Origin: Epiperipatus broadwayi
Lineage: Eukaryota > Onychophora > Udeonychophora > Euonychophora > Peripatidae
DNA length: 64,000 nucleotides
Assembly: GCA_028023455.1 (NCBI GenBank)
Contig: JAQFVV010006215.1
Span: 7,861,230-7,925,229 of the forward strand
Direction: 5' to 3'
The notes beneath the pieces are model-generated. The model was not told where the DNA came from. It was given only the letters and a program-made list of their open reading frames with translations, and made no database searches. This document shows, one piece after another, positions 37,561 through 48,830 of the stretch. Within the stretch, counting starts at the first letter, position 1. Each line of letters begins with the position of its first letter. The position numbers and the translations under genes were made by a program.

Positions 37561-40085
37561 CAAATTTGCAAACATTTTTTAAATATAGGAAATGAGATAT
37601 GAGCAGCATTTAATGAATAAGGTGTCTTAGATTACTTTCCAAATTAAAGTCTGGTAATTTCAACTGAAAGTTTTTGACTAAATGAGTATCAATAAGGAAA
37701 AATTTACAATATAAAAAAGAACAATGAATAATCACTCTCTAAAGCTTAATAACAAAGAATACACTAAAATTATCATAAATATCATGTAGAGTCAATTTGA
37801 ATCTATCACAAATAATATGCACAGTATAATTTTGCAAGGTATAAAAATACAACAATCCTAAAAAGAGATATATGACAATATAATATAATTTCTATGTCAT
37901 GGATCTATTACCTCTAAAAAATAAAGACATTTTTTTATATGTTTTAAAACTTTTGAATGATTTAATTTTTTTTTAAAGACAGATTATAATGGGATAACAA
38001 ATTAAAAAATGAAAATAAATTTATAAGAAATGAAAAGTTTGTTCTTTGTTTCTTTTAAAATGTGTTTCAAAAATAAAATTATTTGTGAAATGTTAAACGT
38101 TAATAAAAATAAAACAAATGCAGATTAAGCACAGATAATAGGAGAATATTTTTTAAAAGTGTTTTGTTTTTCCTATTGTAAAAATTGCTATGGAGATTTT
38201 GACTGTTGCTAGCCAACAAGAAAAAAAAATTTCTAGTCAGCTATACCTGGTTGTTAGCTAGTTCATTTAACTCATAAATTAACAGCCATAAAGATGATTT
38301 TTATTCACTTCTATTCATATTTCTTTATATTGGGTGTTGACTTCAACTTTTCAAAGATATAGTTATGGTGGTTCTGTATAATGCCTGAATACTTGAAATA
38401 AATACCTAATTATATCAAACATTATCAGATTTTATTTGCAATGCTGTAACAGAAGCCAATAATTATTTAAAAATAAAAGAAGTCAACCATGGATTAGAAA
38501 AAGAAATTACCATGTAAGAGGAGCATGCACATATTAAGCAATTATCTGGTTTACTTCATAATAAAGCATAACTAAAAAAACTTGTTATCCAGAAAATAAT
38601 GACCATAGATTTCAGTGTTAATTGGAGAATTACTATTTAAATATGAACAAAAAAAAAAACATTGTGCACTTGTTAAGCTCAGCAGAAAAACAAAATAAAA
38701 GAAAATTTGGTAAAATCTTTTGAATTAATTTATTAAATAAATACTAGCTAGACTTACATCAAAAGTAATTTAGTTTGTAAAAGACTCATTTTCTTTTTAA
38801 GTCACATTTAATACAGTCATATTTTTTTTAACTGTATGGTTAAATTCAGACATGATATAAAAAGAATAAGAAACATTAGTTTTAAATATAGTTGTTAATT
38901 ATTATTGCTAATCTAGGGACTATGAGGTCGGTCAAGTTTGGGGGGAAATAAACGAATTTAGTTATTATACACTTGCTGATTTCTCAAATCCATTCTAAAT
39001 ATTTTTTGTGTGCCATATTATTTCATTTTGTTCAATTGATTACACTTCTTTGTTGTAAATAACTTAATTGCTATTTTTTAAAAGCATTGTTTCTCATCTG
39101 ACAGACAAATATTTTATTTTAATATCTAGAGTCAAATATATTTTGATTTAGCATTTCTGAAAAGATTAGTTTAAACACTTAAATATTAAAATAATAATAT
39201 ATATATATATGGGGTAGATGATGGCTACAGTGTCAGTCTGAGCATTATCCATGGTTATAATCAAATAGGTTAAAATTTTAAGTTATAATCAATTCACCTT
39301 GTATAAGGTCATCCAATGATCATTGATCAGCAAATAATCATTCCCCTAGAGTAATAAGACATAATAACAAATGATTAAGTAGTTGCAGTTCCATTATAAC
39401 AGTGAAGTTGTGAACTGTACTGTATCAAAGTACATGACTTCAAGTATACTCTATCAAATAAACAAAGAAAAATATAAATAAACGAAAAAAAAAACAGTAA
39501 AATGTGCAAATTTAATATAGTTTATGATACTCGAGCAGCCATTTTCCATTTCTGGGTGCTATACATGATCACATTTAAAAAAATAAAATTTGTAGACAAA
39601 TTTTTAATTAGCCAACAGTCATTTTTACATCTCTGAACACTGTATATAATAATGTTTTTATTAATATTTCTTCATTTTATGTTGAAAGCATTTACATTTT
39701 ATTTTTCACTATTTCTTCTGATTTTTATGTGCAGTATTTTGCGTAATAAAATATTTTCTAAGCATAGTGTTAAAAGTTTTACAAAATTTTAGAATATATC
39801 CAAAGTTATATTGACATAAAACATCAAAACAATTAAAGAGATCTTAGTTTCTTGATAACAAGACCAGTCTATTATGTTTCTATAAGATAAAAAAAACTTA
39901 TTGCAAAAAACAATATTGCCCAGAACATATTTAATTATAATGAAAGTCACACATTTTACTATTTAGTTTATTTGAAAAATAAAAATATATAGAATCAATT
40001 TTTTTTCCTTATTCTTATTTTTTGACTGAATGAAAAATATATGTAATTTATTATTTAAAATTTTTTGTTTATACTATAATTTTAA
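37561..40085. other. No gene recognised; PFDN1 intron, SINE-like trace near 39200
   Basis: AT-rich intronic sequence. At about 39195-39300 an (AT)n run abuts a GC-richer piece (GGGGTAGATGATGGCTACAG), again suggesting a SINE tail on the minus strand, but no B box is clear. Confidence 0.45.
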
Positions 40086-40088
40086 TGT

Positions 40089-40316
40089 AATCAAAATTAC
40101 CCCAAATTCACAACTCAACCAGACTAACCAAAAAACAAACAAACTCTAAAACAATAAACTAATGGTTTCACTACTACAAGCAGACTTCTCATGCATAAAG
40201 AACTACACTTGAGAAGTCTGCTTGCAGCAGTGAAACCATTGATTGTGTTTTAGAGGAGGTTTTTTTTTGGGGGGGGGGTAATCTGGTTGAATTGTGAATC
40301 TGGGGTAATTTTGATT
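40089..40316. mobile_element. Foldback MITE 1
   Basis: The ends are inverted repeats of about 34 bp: AATCAAAATTACCCCAAATT at 40089 reads again inward from 40316 (one mismatch: GATT versus AATT). A second inverted pair inside, AATGGTTTCACT..GCAGACTTCTC and its complement (40160-40250), means nearly the whole 228 bp can fold back on itself. There is no coding capacity. A G run of about ten lies near 40269-40278. No target duplication is certain. Confidence 0.85.
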
Positions 40317-40849
40317 ATTTTATTCACTAGTTTAGCTTTAATCTTTTAATGTTTAAATTTTTATTTATATATGCATATTATTCGTATAGAAGGTGTATGT
40401 TTTATATATGTATGTGTGTGTTAAAAAGTGTACTCTTGGAGTTCAATAAACTATACATTCCTTTCTAATCAAAGTGTATCAACAAAATATGAGCTAATAT
40501 ATACTATGTACACTGTATACGAGGGTGGCTTGGAACAAAATAAAGCATATATCGCAACTTCATTGTATACATTGATAACAAAGCAACAGAAATGATCTAC
40601 CAAACTGATCACTAATAATAAAACAATGAATCTGGTGTAACCAAGAACATAGATAAGCAATATAGCTTGACCACGATTATGTAGAATCAATAAAAAGACC
40701 TATAAATGAATATATTAAATGAATATGAAGAGTATTTATAAGAAAAAATAAGATATCTCTTTTTATTTTGATTGACTGTTAGATAGTTTAGTATAAGCTA
40801 ATTACTAATTAAAGCCAAATCCTTATTAATTGACTATTCAAGATCATGT

Positions 40850-41291
40850 GAAATAACATCACCAGACAGCAATAACATCAGCAATGTCCTAAATCACTGA
40901 GTCCAGAGGCAAGGCAAAAATATATAAATTAAGAATAATAATGGGGCAAGTACAGACCCCTATGGAACTCCATTATTAATCAATTTAAAATCATTAACAA
41001 TACCAATAATTTGGTTGCCTGTTTTCCATCATTTAGATAACTTTTTAAACATGAAACAAAATGATCTTAAAAACGATATGAATGAAATTGATATAAAAAA
41101 ATTGTATAATGTCAGAGACAAATGCTTTGAGTAAATGGAAATACAAGGCCATAGTCTTCTTACCATCAACAAATTGAAATTGGAGAATAGAAATTGCTTT
41201 ATGCATTTTCAAGACTGACATCATCTTATCTTTGACTATCATCTCAAATAGCTTAGCATACAGTTTTTAAAAGCAGGAATAATAACACTAA
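40850..41291 (-). pseudogene. LINE C reverse transcriptase core (broken)
   Basis: After M2, the minus strand continues with KLYAKLFEMIVKDKMMSVLK, then HKAISILQFQFVDGKKTMA and LLKAFVSDI (41270-41100): the 'GK.FEk.v...L..fl....ils..QfGFR.g.sT..A' block with LSKAFD-like remnant. Next come IIGIVNDFKLINNGVP and GSVLAPLLFLIYI (about 41010-40930), the second RT block. The catalytic YADD box and the 3' end were not seen, so the copy is cut or decayed past about 40800. Confidence 0.8.
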
Positions 41292-42027
41292 CTTTTTAAG
41301 GTTCTAGTAAACTATTAACTGTGCAGCCTTTGGTGGAGCTGTTTCTAGTTAAAAACAGAGCATTATAACATTACCGGGCTTCTAGATTTTTTTTATCTAA
41401 TAGATCGTATTTTGACATACGGCTGTAATTTTTTTTTTTAATATTTAATATATTGTTGTTGTTTGTTTTGAACATTATTATATATTATTGTTGTTTGTTT
41501 TGAACATAATTATTTTTTTTTTTTAATATTGTTGTTGTTTGTTTTGGATATAATTATTTTTTTGGTTTTCATTTGATAAATTTCAAACTATAAAGGAGAC
41601 TTTGACCTTTTTTTTTGGATCTCAAAAGTACATAATTTTTGGCATTTGCCTTTATTTGGGGGGGGGGGGGATTTCCATTCTAAATCTACTGTTTCTTTTT
41701 TACAGACGTCTTTTATTTTTTTTGTTTTGGATTCGATACATTTCAAAGTAATAAGGGACAGTTTTAACTTTTTTTTTGGAATATCTCAAATATACACAAT
41801 TTGCTTTACATACTACTTTCTTTTTTTGTTGTTGTTATTTAAAATTAGAATCGACACTTTCTTTTTGAATTATGTTAAAAATGAGGGGGTTTGCTGTTGA
41901 TTGATTTAGCAACAAAAAAATCAAACCTGTCCGACAAACTCCGCCTCAGATGTCCGTATTTGTTTATAAACGAAAAGAATTGTTTGGTATTTTATCTTAC
42001 ATTTATAAATACAGGGGTTTTTTTTTG

Positions 42028-42260
42028 GTCGGCGTGTTTTGATTTTTTTGTTTTTTTTAATAATAACAAATAAAACGGGGTTTTGATTTTTTTTTTTTTT
42101 TTTAATAATAATAAATAAAACGGGTCTTCTTTTTTCTCTTAGATTTATAAATATGGGGTTTTTTTTTTTGTGTTGGCGGGTTTTGCTTTTTTTTGCTTTT
42201 TTTAATAATAACAAATAAAACGTCCAAAACAAAAACCAAAAAGTCAATCGCGGTATTGTT
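42028..42260 (+). repeat. Low-complexity T-rich repeats in M2
   Basis: Several T-run units recur, each with TTTAATAATAACAAATAAAA and CGGG or CGTCC after it (near 42058, 42102, 42202, and again near 42373). Short ORFs on both strands here are by-products of this biased sequence, not genes. Confidence 0.7.
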
Positions 42261-42689
42261 TTTTTTAACACAAAAAATATGTATGTTAACCGGTTTTGTT
42301 ACATTCTGTAGGATTTATTTATTTATCTTTTTTAAGAGTTGTACAAGTTTGTTAAAGATTTTTTGTTTTCATAACAAATAAAACGTCCGGTATTTTTATT
42401 CTTTTTTAACAACAAAAATTAAGCTCGGGTTCATTTTTAAAATCTACTTAACGTGCTGTTTATTGATTTAAAACAACAACAACAAAAAACCTCTTTTTGC
42501 TTCTAAACGGAACGAATAGGTATGTCAAAAGAAGAAGTTTTTTTTTTTTAAAAAAATCAATCAATCCAGAGATGTCCAACAAACTACGCCGCTCCTTTTT
42601 AACACTGTCATTCTGGGTGTTAATTACATGATTTACAGATAAAAATAATCGCAAACAAAACACAAATTCTTTCCAAAAAATAAATTTAT

Positions 42690-42831
42690 TAACCACATAT
42701 GACTGAACTAAATCAACTGTAACGAATGGCAGGATGTTTTGGGCTTGCAAAAATGCAACTGCCTCACTTTTTCTGTTTGGGACGTCCCACAAATATAATA
42801 ACGTGGTAGACATTTTGTTCTTCTTTTTCAA
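42690..42831 (-). pseudogene. M2 transposase N-terminal remnant
   Basis: ORF 42831-42460 starts MKKKNKMSTTLLYLWDVPNR and continues KSEAVAFLQAQNILPFV. The segment DVPNRKSEAVAFLQ parallels DLPATEADAVAFLQ at the start of the M1 transposase. Past about 42700 the resemblance fades, and neither the Cys motif nor the DDE catalytic blocks were found in the low-complexity sequence further left. The gene is mostly deleted or replaced. Confidence 0.6.
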
Positions 42832-43304
42832 CTCTCGTCCGAGTCACAAAAAGAAACGGTATTTTTCCGCAAACAACTCCACTCGTCTGCCAGAGAGCTT
42901 GAGAAATTGTATTTTGTCTTTTTTGACCCCCAAAAAGCCAAAATTAGCCAAAAAATAAAATTTTGACAAATGTCAATAATACGCTGAAAATTACTAGTAC
43001 GCAAAAATCTTTCAGTTGGGAAATACAGAAAATCATAAACATCAAGAAATAAACACTTGAAAAAGATGACAATGCTCACACTCTCATCTTAAATTCTAGC
43101 GACAATACAAATTCTGTCAATATGCATAGGAATTCAACCCGCAATGAAATCAATGGCAAACTATATGATCATAGTATTGTTAGTAGACGTAGTGTTATTG
43201 AACGCGGAAGAATTGGCCGCATATTATAACCACTACATACGATCTACTCGTATATTAATGATCACTCGTATATTAGCCATAGGTTCGGCCGGGAAAGCGG
43301 TATA

Positions 43305-43325
43305 ATTCTGTGTTTTTACACAGAA
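43305..43325. repeat. Subterminal hairpin module of M2
   Basis: TTCTGTGTTTTTACACAGAA forms a short perfect hairpin followed by ACAGCGCCACTC of the terminal repeat. It is the counterpart of the M1 and M3 hairpins. Confidence 0.7.
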
Positions 43326-43376
43326 ACAGCGCCACTCAAGGCTGCACAGTTAATAGTTTACTAGAACCCTTTTTAA

Positions 43377-44417
43377 TAATCAGGAAATATACCAGTAAAC
43401 AAAGAAAGATTAAATAAGTAAACTAGAACTGGTATAAAAACAAACTTATTATTTGTAAGAATTTTTAAAATTAAATTATCTAAGTCAGAAGAGTAAATAT
43501 TTTTTAAATAGTTAATCAAGTATAATAACTGAATTTTAGAAATATTTGACCAAAAGAAAAAATCAGCAATAGACCCAAAAGATTAATCATTAATAGAAAC
43601 TCCACCTATATAGCATATATGCAAAGAAATTATTTGAATTAACATATTTTTTATTGCTTATACTTCTAATATATTATCATTGTTGTTAATGAATTTTATT
43701 TGATTAGTGGATTTTTTAATCAAAGAATTAATTGCTTTATATTTAAGAGAAGTGTTTTTATTATAAAATAATTAATTCCATATAATAACGTGATTTACCT
43801 TTTTTAATATCTGAATTAATTTCCTTATTAAATCATTTTAAAGGAATTGAATAATTATCAAAATGTTTTATATGCTTTCTCAAATTAATTTTTCCCATTA
43901 ACTGATCATTTATCCATAGAGAATGCTTCTTATTATTTCTTAGTATGATTAATTTCTTTATCAATTAAAGAAATATAAATATTCTGAAATTGTAAAAAAG
44001 CTGTGTTTATATTATTGGAATCAAAAACATATTTCCAGCTCCGATTGTTTAGTAAATTATTTAACATGTAATAGTTTATTAATATATGAATAGATACCTG
44101 GAATGTTACAAGCTACAGATAGTGCTAAAAGGATTGTAGAATGATCTGGTATGACTAAATGAGATAAACCAGCTTCATAATTTAAATACGGATCAAGATT
44201 AATATATACAATCATGCAGAAATTTATAAGATGGTGTTGTACACATAATTAAAAAATTTACCTGACTAAAACCTGAATAGAATCATTTTTTAATTAGTAA
44301 TCAATATTCACACATTCAGTTATTTTTGTAGAGAATTAATATAAGTTTGATAATAGTATATCAAATTCACTAACTATTAAAATAATAATTTTGTTTTTAT
44401 TTATTAATTACACAATA
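43377..44417 (-). pseudogene. LINE C endonuclease end, linker and RT start (broken)
   Basis: Reading on the minus strand: NKNKIIILIVSEFDILLSNL (decayed 'iiiiGDFNIDLL' motif) near 44400; YINLDPYLNYEAGLSHLVIP then DHS near 44190 (the conserved 'SDH' end of the endonuclease); NINTAFYNFRIFIFL and KKHSLWINDQL near 43960 (the 'PW...L' linker); SRYYMELI; AINSLIKKSTNQIKFIN in another frame; and LILKILTNNKF, YLFNLSLFTGIFPDY and a KKGS remnant just before the M2 insertion at 43376. All match the usual Jockey/CR1 layout. Confidence 0.8.
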
Positions 44418-44819
44418 CACCTGGGTTTCATTTTATGCGATAGGTTCCTCAGAAAACGCGCACAAAAGAAATCACACAAAAATAGACTTAACTTACCTTG
44501 AAAAATGGGGGATACGTACTGTAATTTTCCAAAAATCGCATAAAAGCAAAGCAACAACATAAAATTACTTTAAAATTCACATAAAAAAAAAATAAGAAAA
44601 TAAAATATGAAAAATAAAAAATTTCAAATTTGAAAAAAATTGATACAAGACAAACTTTTTTTATTAACTACAGTATTCAATTTTATTCAAAACAATATAT
44701 TTTTATGCGAAATTTACATTTTTTTCATATATGTACGGTATTTTAATCATTATCGCTATTTGAGACATCAAATTCGTCACAAGAGGAAATACAACTAGCG
44801 TCAACTTCATTTTTTTAAA

Positions 44820-44975
44820 TTGGTCTTATAGTGGATTTTCCCAAACTAAAACATTTTCCAATCGCTGTTGATCCTTCCCATTTCGCTAAGCGATCTAAAA
44901 TTGAAATTTTTGTTTCCAAAGAAATTCATTTTCTTAGGTGTTTTTATCTCTCCATTAGGGTAAACTAAAAGTTTA
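44820..44975 (-). pseudogene. Tigger transposase DNA-binding domain remnant
   Basis: With one frameshift the minus strand reads KTPKKMNFFGNK then ISILDRLAKWEGSTAIGKCF and SLGKSTIRP. This fits the N-terminal psq/CENP-B-type helix-turn-helix of Tigger and Jerky-like transposases ('...k..ILdrLakGE....Ig..fgl..STIR'), which binds the terminal repeats. Only about 40 residues remain. ORF 45028-44846 covers the first part in the frame before the shift. Confidence 0.8.
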
Positions 44976-45497
44976 AAATAAAAATAAGAACTTAGTCTTA
45001 CGATAATAAAAAGACACCGATTCACCACTGTTGGGCAAAATTTAATTAAAACTTAACAATTAAAAATTAAATTCTTATTTTTGTCTTTAATTTTCAATTC
45101 CGTTTAAAAATCAAATTTCATCGTTTCACATCACATTAATTTCAGATCACATTATGTAATTTTTAAATTGTTAATTACAATTAAAAATCAGATTTTAATT
45201 GTCAAATTTGATTGTGCCCACCGCTGTTACTCACCTTTTAAAAATAAACTTGCGGACACTAAATGATTAATTGATTACGTACTCTTTTTTTAAAAAGCAA
45301 AAATAGAATGTGATTTAAAATGCAAAAACAACATGCGTAGTATAGGCATCTATAACGTTTGAACAGATTTACATTATAATCTTGTAAAATTTAATGTTTG
45401 AATATAAAATGGGAAAATCCTGAATTTAAGTGAATTATGTATTTCTTTATTGCATAAAATCTATTTCAATACTATTATAAAGCGCTGAAAATATTGA

Positions 45498-45621
45498 AAT
45501 TATTAGATGGAAGTCGAACTCCGATAATGCGCTATTACTTTAAATATGACATGAGTGTGCGAAATTTATAATATTTAAAGTAATAGCGCACTATTGGAGC
45601 TCGACTTCTGATCTAATAATT
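45498..45621. mobile_element. Foldback MITE 2, inside the Tigger-like element
   Basis: AAATTATTAGATGGAAGTCG at 45498 continues through CGCTATTACTTTAAAT and is mirrored on the right arm (45572-45621), giving arms of about 49 bp with a few mismatches around a loop of about 25 bases. It has no coding capacity. Its position inside the Tigger-like element makes it the youngest or an internal structure of that element. Confidence 0.75.
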
Positions 45622-45884
45622 TTTATCACATAAAAGAAAAACGCATACAAAGATATTAAGAAGAAGCATGAATCGCGTTAAATAAATCCGCATAAAACGA
45701 GATTCGGGGGTATATAAAAAATATAATAACTCCAAATAATAATAAACTTCAGGGATAAATTATTCATAATAGCTTTGAAATCCCAAAATTAATTTTTTTT
45801 AAAAAAATTCTACATATACATTAATCATGTGTAAAATATATAGTAAGTATATTTGCAAAGGTTAATACAGTAATAATAAAAATA

Positions 45885-46135
45885 TCATATGTGTACCAGT
45901 CAAAACATGTTTGTCCATCTAACATGAGCTGGAACTCACAAACTGTACTTCAAACCCAGTCAAGCCCGAGATTTAGGTCAAGGACCAGCCTGGATTCGAA
46001 CCCACTCTCAGCCCCAGATAAAACACCTAATGGATAACATAATAGTGATGGCACATGAGAATTAATTCTTAATCCGGCCCACTAGCAAATCGGAGAAGAC
46101 AATGAGACAACTATTACTATGACTAAACTAAAATA
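45885..46135 (-). repeat. tRNA-derived SINE, minus strand
   Basis: The minus strand contains GAGTGGGTTCGAATCCAGGC, an exact RNA polymerase III B box (GGTTCGAATCC), about 30 bases after CATTAGGTGTTTTATCTGGG, where the A-box region of a tRNA head would be. The unit is visibly less AT-rich than its surroundings. A full cloverleaf was not drawn, so a real tRNA gene is unlikely but not excluded. The SINE body would extend toward 45885. Confidence 0.6.
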
Positions 46136-46855
46136 TATATAAGCATGGCTGTATGTTTGGAAGTGAAGAAAAGAGGAATTCGAACTACTCAAATAAGTTA
46201 GACAATAAAATATCGTTTAATATACTGACAAATTATTATACATTTATAAATTAATTGCAAACATTAGTATGTGCGTGAATGAGCAAGTGGTAGATGATTA
46301 CATAGTGTCATTCATGATATTATTTTTCATATGCTCTTTTTTTAATTAAATAACATATACTATACATAAACACACATCTTTGGTGGGTCCAATATTACGA
46401 TGCCAATCGATTATTAGAAAGAATTACATAATATTGCTATTAATGCTTTGGATTACGGTTCTGAAACGTGGTGCCTAACATTATTTAGGGGAGCGTTCCG
46501 AGATTCATTACAGATATAAGATAACTCATTTTCACGCCATTACGGTCGTGAAAATACATATAATACATTTGGAAAGATATTTGATTATATGATAAAATAC
46601 TTAATGAAAATTCTTTTAATTAGCACTGGTAAGAAGAATGCTTTATTTTCCCCAAAGCAAATAGATACTCTTAAATACAGAAATAAGTTACGATGGTGGG
46701 ATTGTATAAGACTAAAATAAATTTAATTAATAAACTAGAAGTAATTGGCATTTATACATATTTTGAGCAGAGCGCAATTTTAATATTATTACAGCACTAA
46801 AATTAGGTCATAAGCAAAAGAAATTATAATAATACGAAGTTTGGGCGGTACTGAC
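46136..46855. other. Unassigned; possible LINE remnant near 46440-46480
   Basis: A plus-strand stretch near 46440 reads ALDYGSETWCLT, recalling the 'lYGsETWtLT' motif after the RT of some LINEs, but the flanking residues do not clearly follow the family. I could not confirm more. The rest is AT-rich. Confidence 0.3.
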
Positions 46856-46859
46856 ATAA

Positions 46860-47140
46860 TAGCCAAAAATAACTAAGAGGAAGCGGTCATGCTTCTGGGC
46901 GAGAATGAAGTGGATAAGCATGCCGTGGTCATCGCCAACTTGCAGGCCTTTTTGTACGAAGAAAGTGGATAGGCATAGAGCGTGCCAGACTTAGGGAATC
47001 ACCGCCAGAGGCCTTTTTATATGAAATAAATGGTCCTGTGAAGATTAACTATTCTCAGGACAAGGCTTGAGAAGAAATCTATGGGTTTGAACTTGTCGTA
47101 ACCCCCAGATTAAGAAGCACATATATATAATCACAAAGAT
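46860..47140 (+). repeat. SINE-like unit with internal duplication and (AT)n tail
   Basis: A GC-richer segment contains two diverged copies of a unit of about 75 bp: both have GTGGATA.GCAT and AGGCCTTTTT.TA.GAA (near 46910-46960 and 46967-47025). It then has TATGGGTTTGAACTTGTCG, a B-box-like word, and ends in an (AT) run near 47120. This looks like a composite short interspersed element. There is no coding potential. Confidence 0.55.
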
Positions 47141-48830
47141 GAGCCAAATGTCAGTAACACAGTAATGATGAATGTCACTAACAACATTGAATAAGTTTTA
47201 CTGCTTTAAAATAAATGACCCTAGTTTGAATGCCATAATTTATACAGATAATACGCTATGCCACTATAATGTATATAGAGAGATTTCATTTAATAAAATA
47301 TACATGAAGGTTTTATTTAGTAAAAGAAACATTAAGATTTACCCCCTTCCCTTTTCTGTTATTTAAAATAAATCAATCCCACCTTCGTTGATTTTACAAT
47401 AACTGGAATATATAAGTACTGTATTTGATATTTTAAGAGTATGTAAAAATAAAACTAGCAGTTATAAAAAAAACTAATCGGTCACCTTTTCAGAATTGAA
47501 TAACGTTTATAAAATAAATAAGGTTTCAAAGCGTTAATTAGCTTAAGTTCTGGTTTCACCCGGGGTAGAAAATCCAGAGTTAAACAAAAATATTTTTTTA
47601 TACTAAAACATAAATAAAATGTTGGCTCGTAAAACAATCTGGCGAGTGTATTAATTAATAATGCTTTATGTTTTAAGGAAAAGTTAATAATATCAATTCA
47701 TGAAGGTTTACTTAAAAGAAGATAAGATTTTAAAAATTCAACTCATCAGATTGCTTGAGACTGGCATATTAATAATAAAAACATACATATAAATAAATGA
47801 CTGCACCAGAGTTAAAGAAAGTTAAAACGTATGAGAAAAATGAGACTTATAGAAATTATTTAAGAGCAATTTACATATTATATATTAGAAATAAAGTTAA
47901 ATAATACATTAGGAGAAAAAGTCTTGGTAATAGAGTTTAAGATTAGTTAGACTAACTTTAATTGCGGCTTGAAAATTTACCCTGTACCATTTTAAGAGTT
48001 CATATTTCAAAGTTTGCTCATGCATGGCAATTGATTCTTAAATAACAGCAAGCTGTTATTAAGCATTCCACAATTCTCCAGTCGGGCTCTTACTTCATTC
48101 TACGGGAGCATAATATAAGGCAGCGGAAGATGACCCTCACGGGTCAGAAAGGTGATGAGCTTTCTATGCTTACATTTCAACACAGCTTGGATTCAGTTAA
48201 CTGCACATTTCTTTCAATAGTAGCTAATCTATCCTGATGATTTAAAATTCACCCATTTTATACTCCTGCCCAGGTATTTGAAGAATGCTTTTAATTACAT
48301 AGTTTTAGCTTAAAATCTAATCTCTGATCTAAAATCTTAAGTTTCCTTTGTTCATTGTTTTTGAAAGATGCAACAGTAAGATAATGTCCAAAATAAATTC
48401 AAATCAATTTCCAGATTAGAAATAGATTTGACAAAAATGTTGATAACAAAAGAAAATCTTTAATCTTAATCCCATTTTATTTTAAGTAAAAACTTTAATT
48501 AAAAATACCTTCCCCAGATTAAAACAATAGTGTTTCCAACCCTTTAATTATTTTTAGACAATTAATTGTAGCATCTTCCATCTTGGATTTTATAAAATAT
48601 ACATTTTACTTTAAAAGAAAAAGTTTAAAAATGACATATAATAAAATATTTTTAAAAATCAATATTGTTAGTAAATTTTTTTGCTCCTATTGAGCTGCAC
48701 CTATAATACTTTAATAAAAAAAGAACTAATAATTAATAAAAAAGAATTAATAATAATTTTAAAGAAATGTTATTGAAACGTTAAAATTTTATAACTTAAG
48801 CGCGCATCTCAAATATATACATAAAATATA
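47141..48830. other. No gene recognised; PFDN1 intron
   Basis: AT-rich intronic sequence with a slightly GC-richer patch at 48070-48150. The 64-codon ORF at 47172-47366 has no recognisable motif. Confidence 0.45.

Larger units (their letters stand above)
41300..43368 (-). mobile_element. M2: Merlin-like DNA transposon inserted in LINE C
   Basis: Terminal inverted repeats begin GGTTCTAGTAAACTATTAAC at 41300 and read identically inward from 43368, continuing TGTGCAGCCTT and, with mismatches, the GCTGTTTCT region, about 60 bp. The flanks carry a perfect 8-bp duplication, CTTTTTAA (41292-41299 and 43369-43376), the size made by Merlin. The minus strand holds a short transposase N-terminus like that of M1. 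The left two thirds are T-rich and low-complexity, with repeated AACAAATAAAACG words. A hairpin module lies at 43305-43325. Confidence 0.9.
44418..45710 (-). mobile_element. Pogo/Tigger-like element inserted in LINE C
   Basis: The ends are diverged inverted repeats: CACCTGGGTTTCATTTTATG at 44418 versus CCCCCGAATCTCGTTTTATG read inward from 45710, 16 of 22 matching, flanked by TA on both sides as expected for Tc1/pogo-type insertion. The related sequence at 37284 lacks the insert, supporting these limits. The minus strand holds a CENP-B/psq-like helix-turn-helix remnant; the catalytic domain is missing, so this 1.3-kb copy is internally deleted. Confidence 0.85.
40800..45900 (-). mobile_element. 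LINE C: Jockey/CR1-like LINE, interrupted twice
   Basis: The minus strand reads through three blocks of one LINE protein: the end of an endonuclease (45890-45711 and 44417-44150), the pre-RT and RT start (44150-43377), and RT (41291-40850). Two later insertions separate them: a Tigger-like element (44418-45710) and Merlin M2 (41300-43368). With both removed the LINE order is continuous. The RT style (NGVP.GSVLAPLLFLIYI) is that of Jockey/CR1-type LINEs and differs from LINEs A and B. Stops are frequent. Outer limits are approximate. Confidence 0.82.

Noticed and set aside
41646-42381. ORFs on both strands, including a Lys-rich minus-strand ORF of 116 codons
   Set aside because: They lie in T-run low-complexity sequence of Merlin M2 and reflect composition only.
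45960-46030. Functional tRNA gene on the minus strand
   Set aside because: Only the B box is exact; an acceptor stem and clear A box were not found, and the surroundings look like a SINE.
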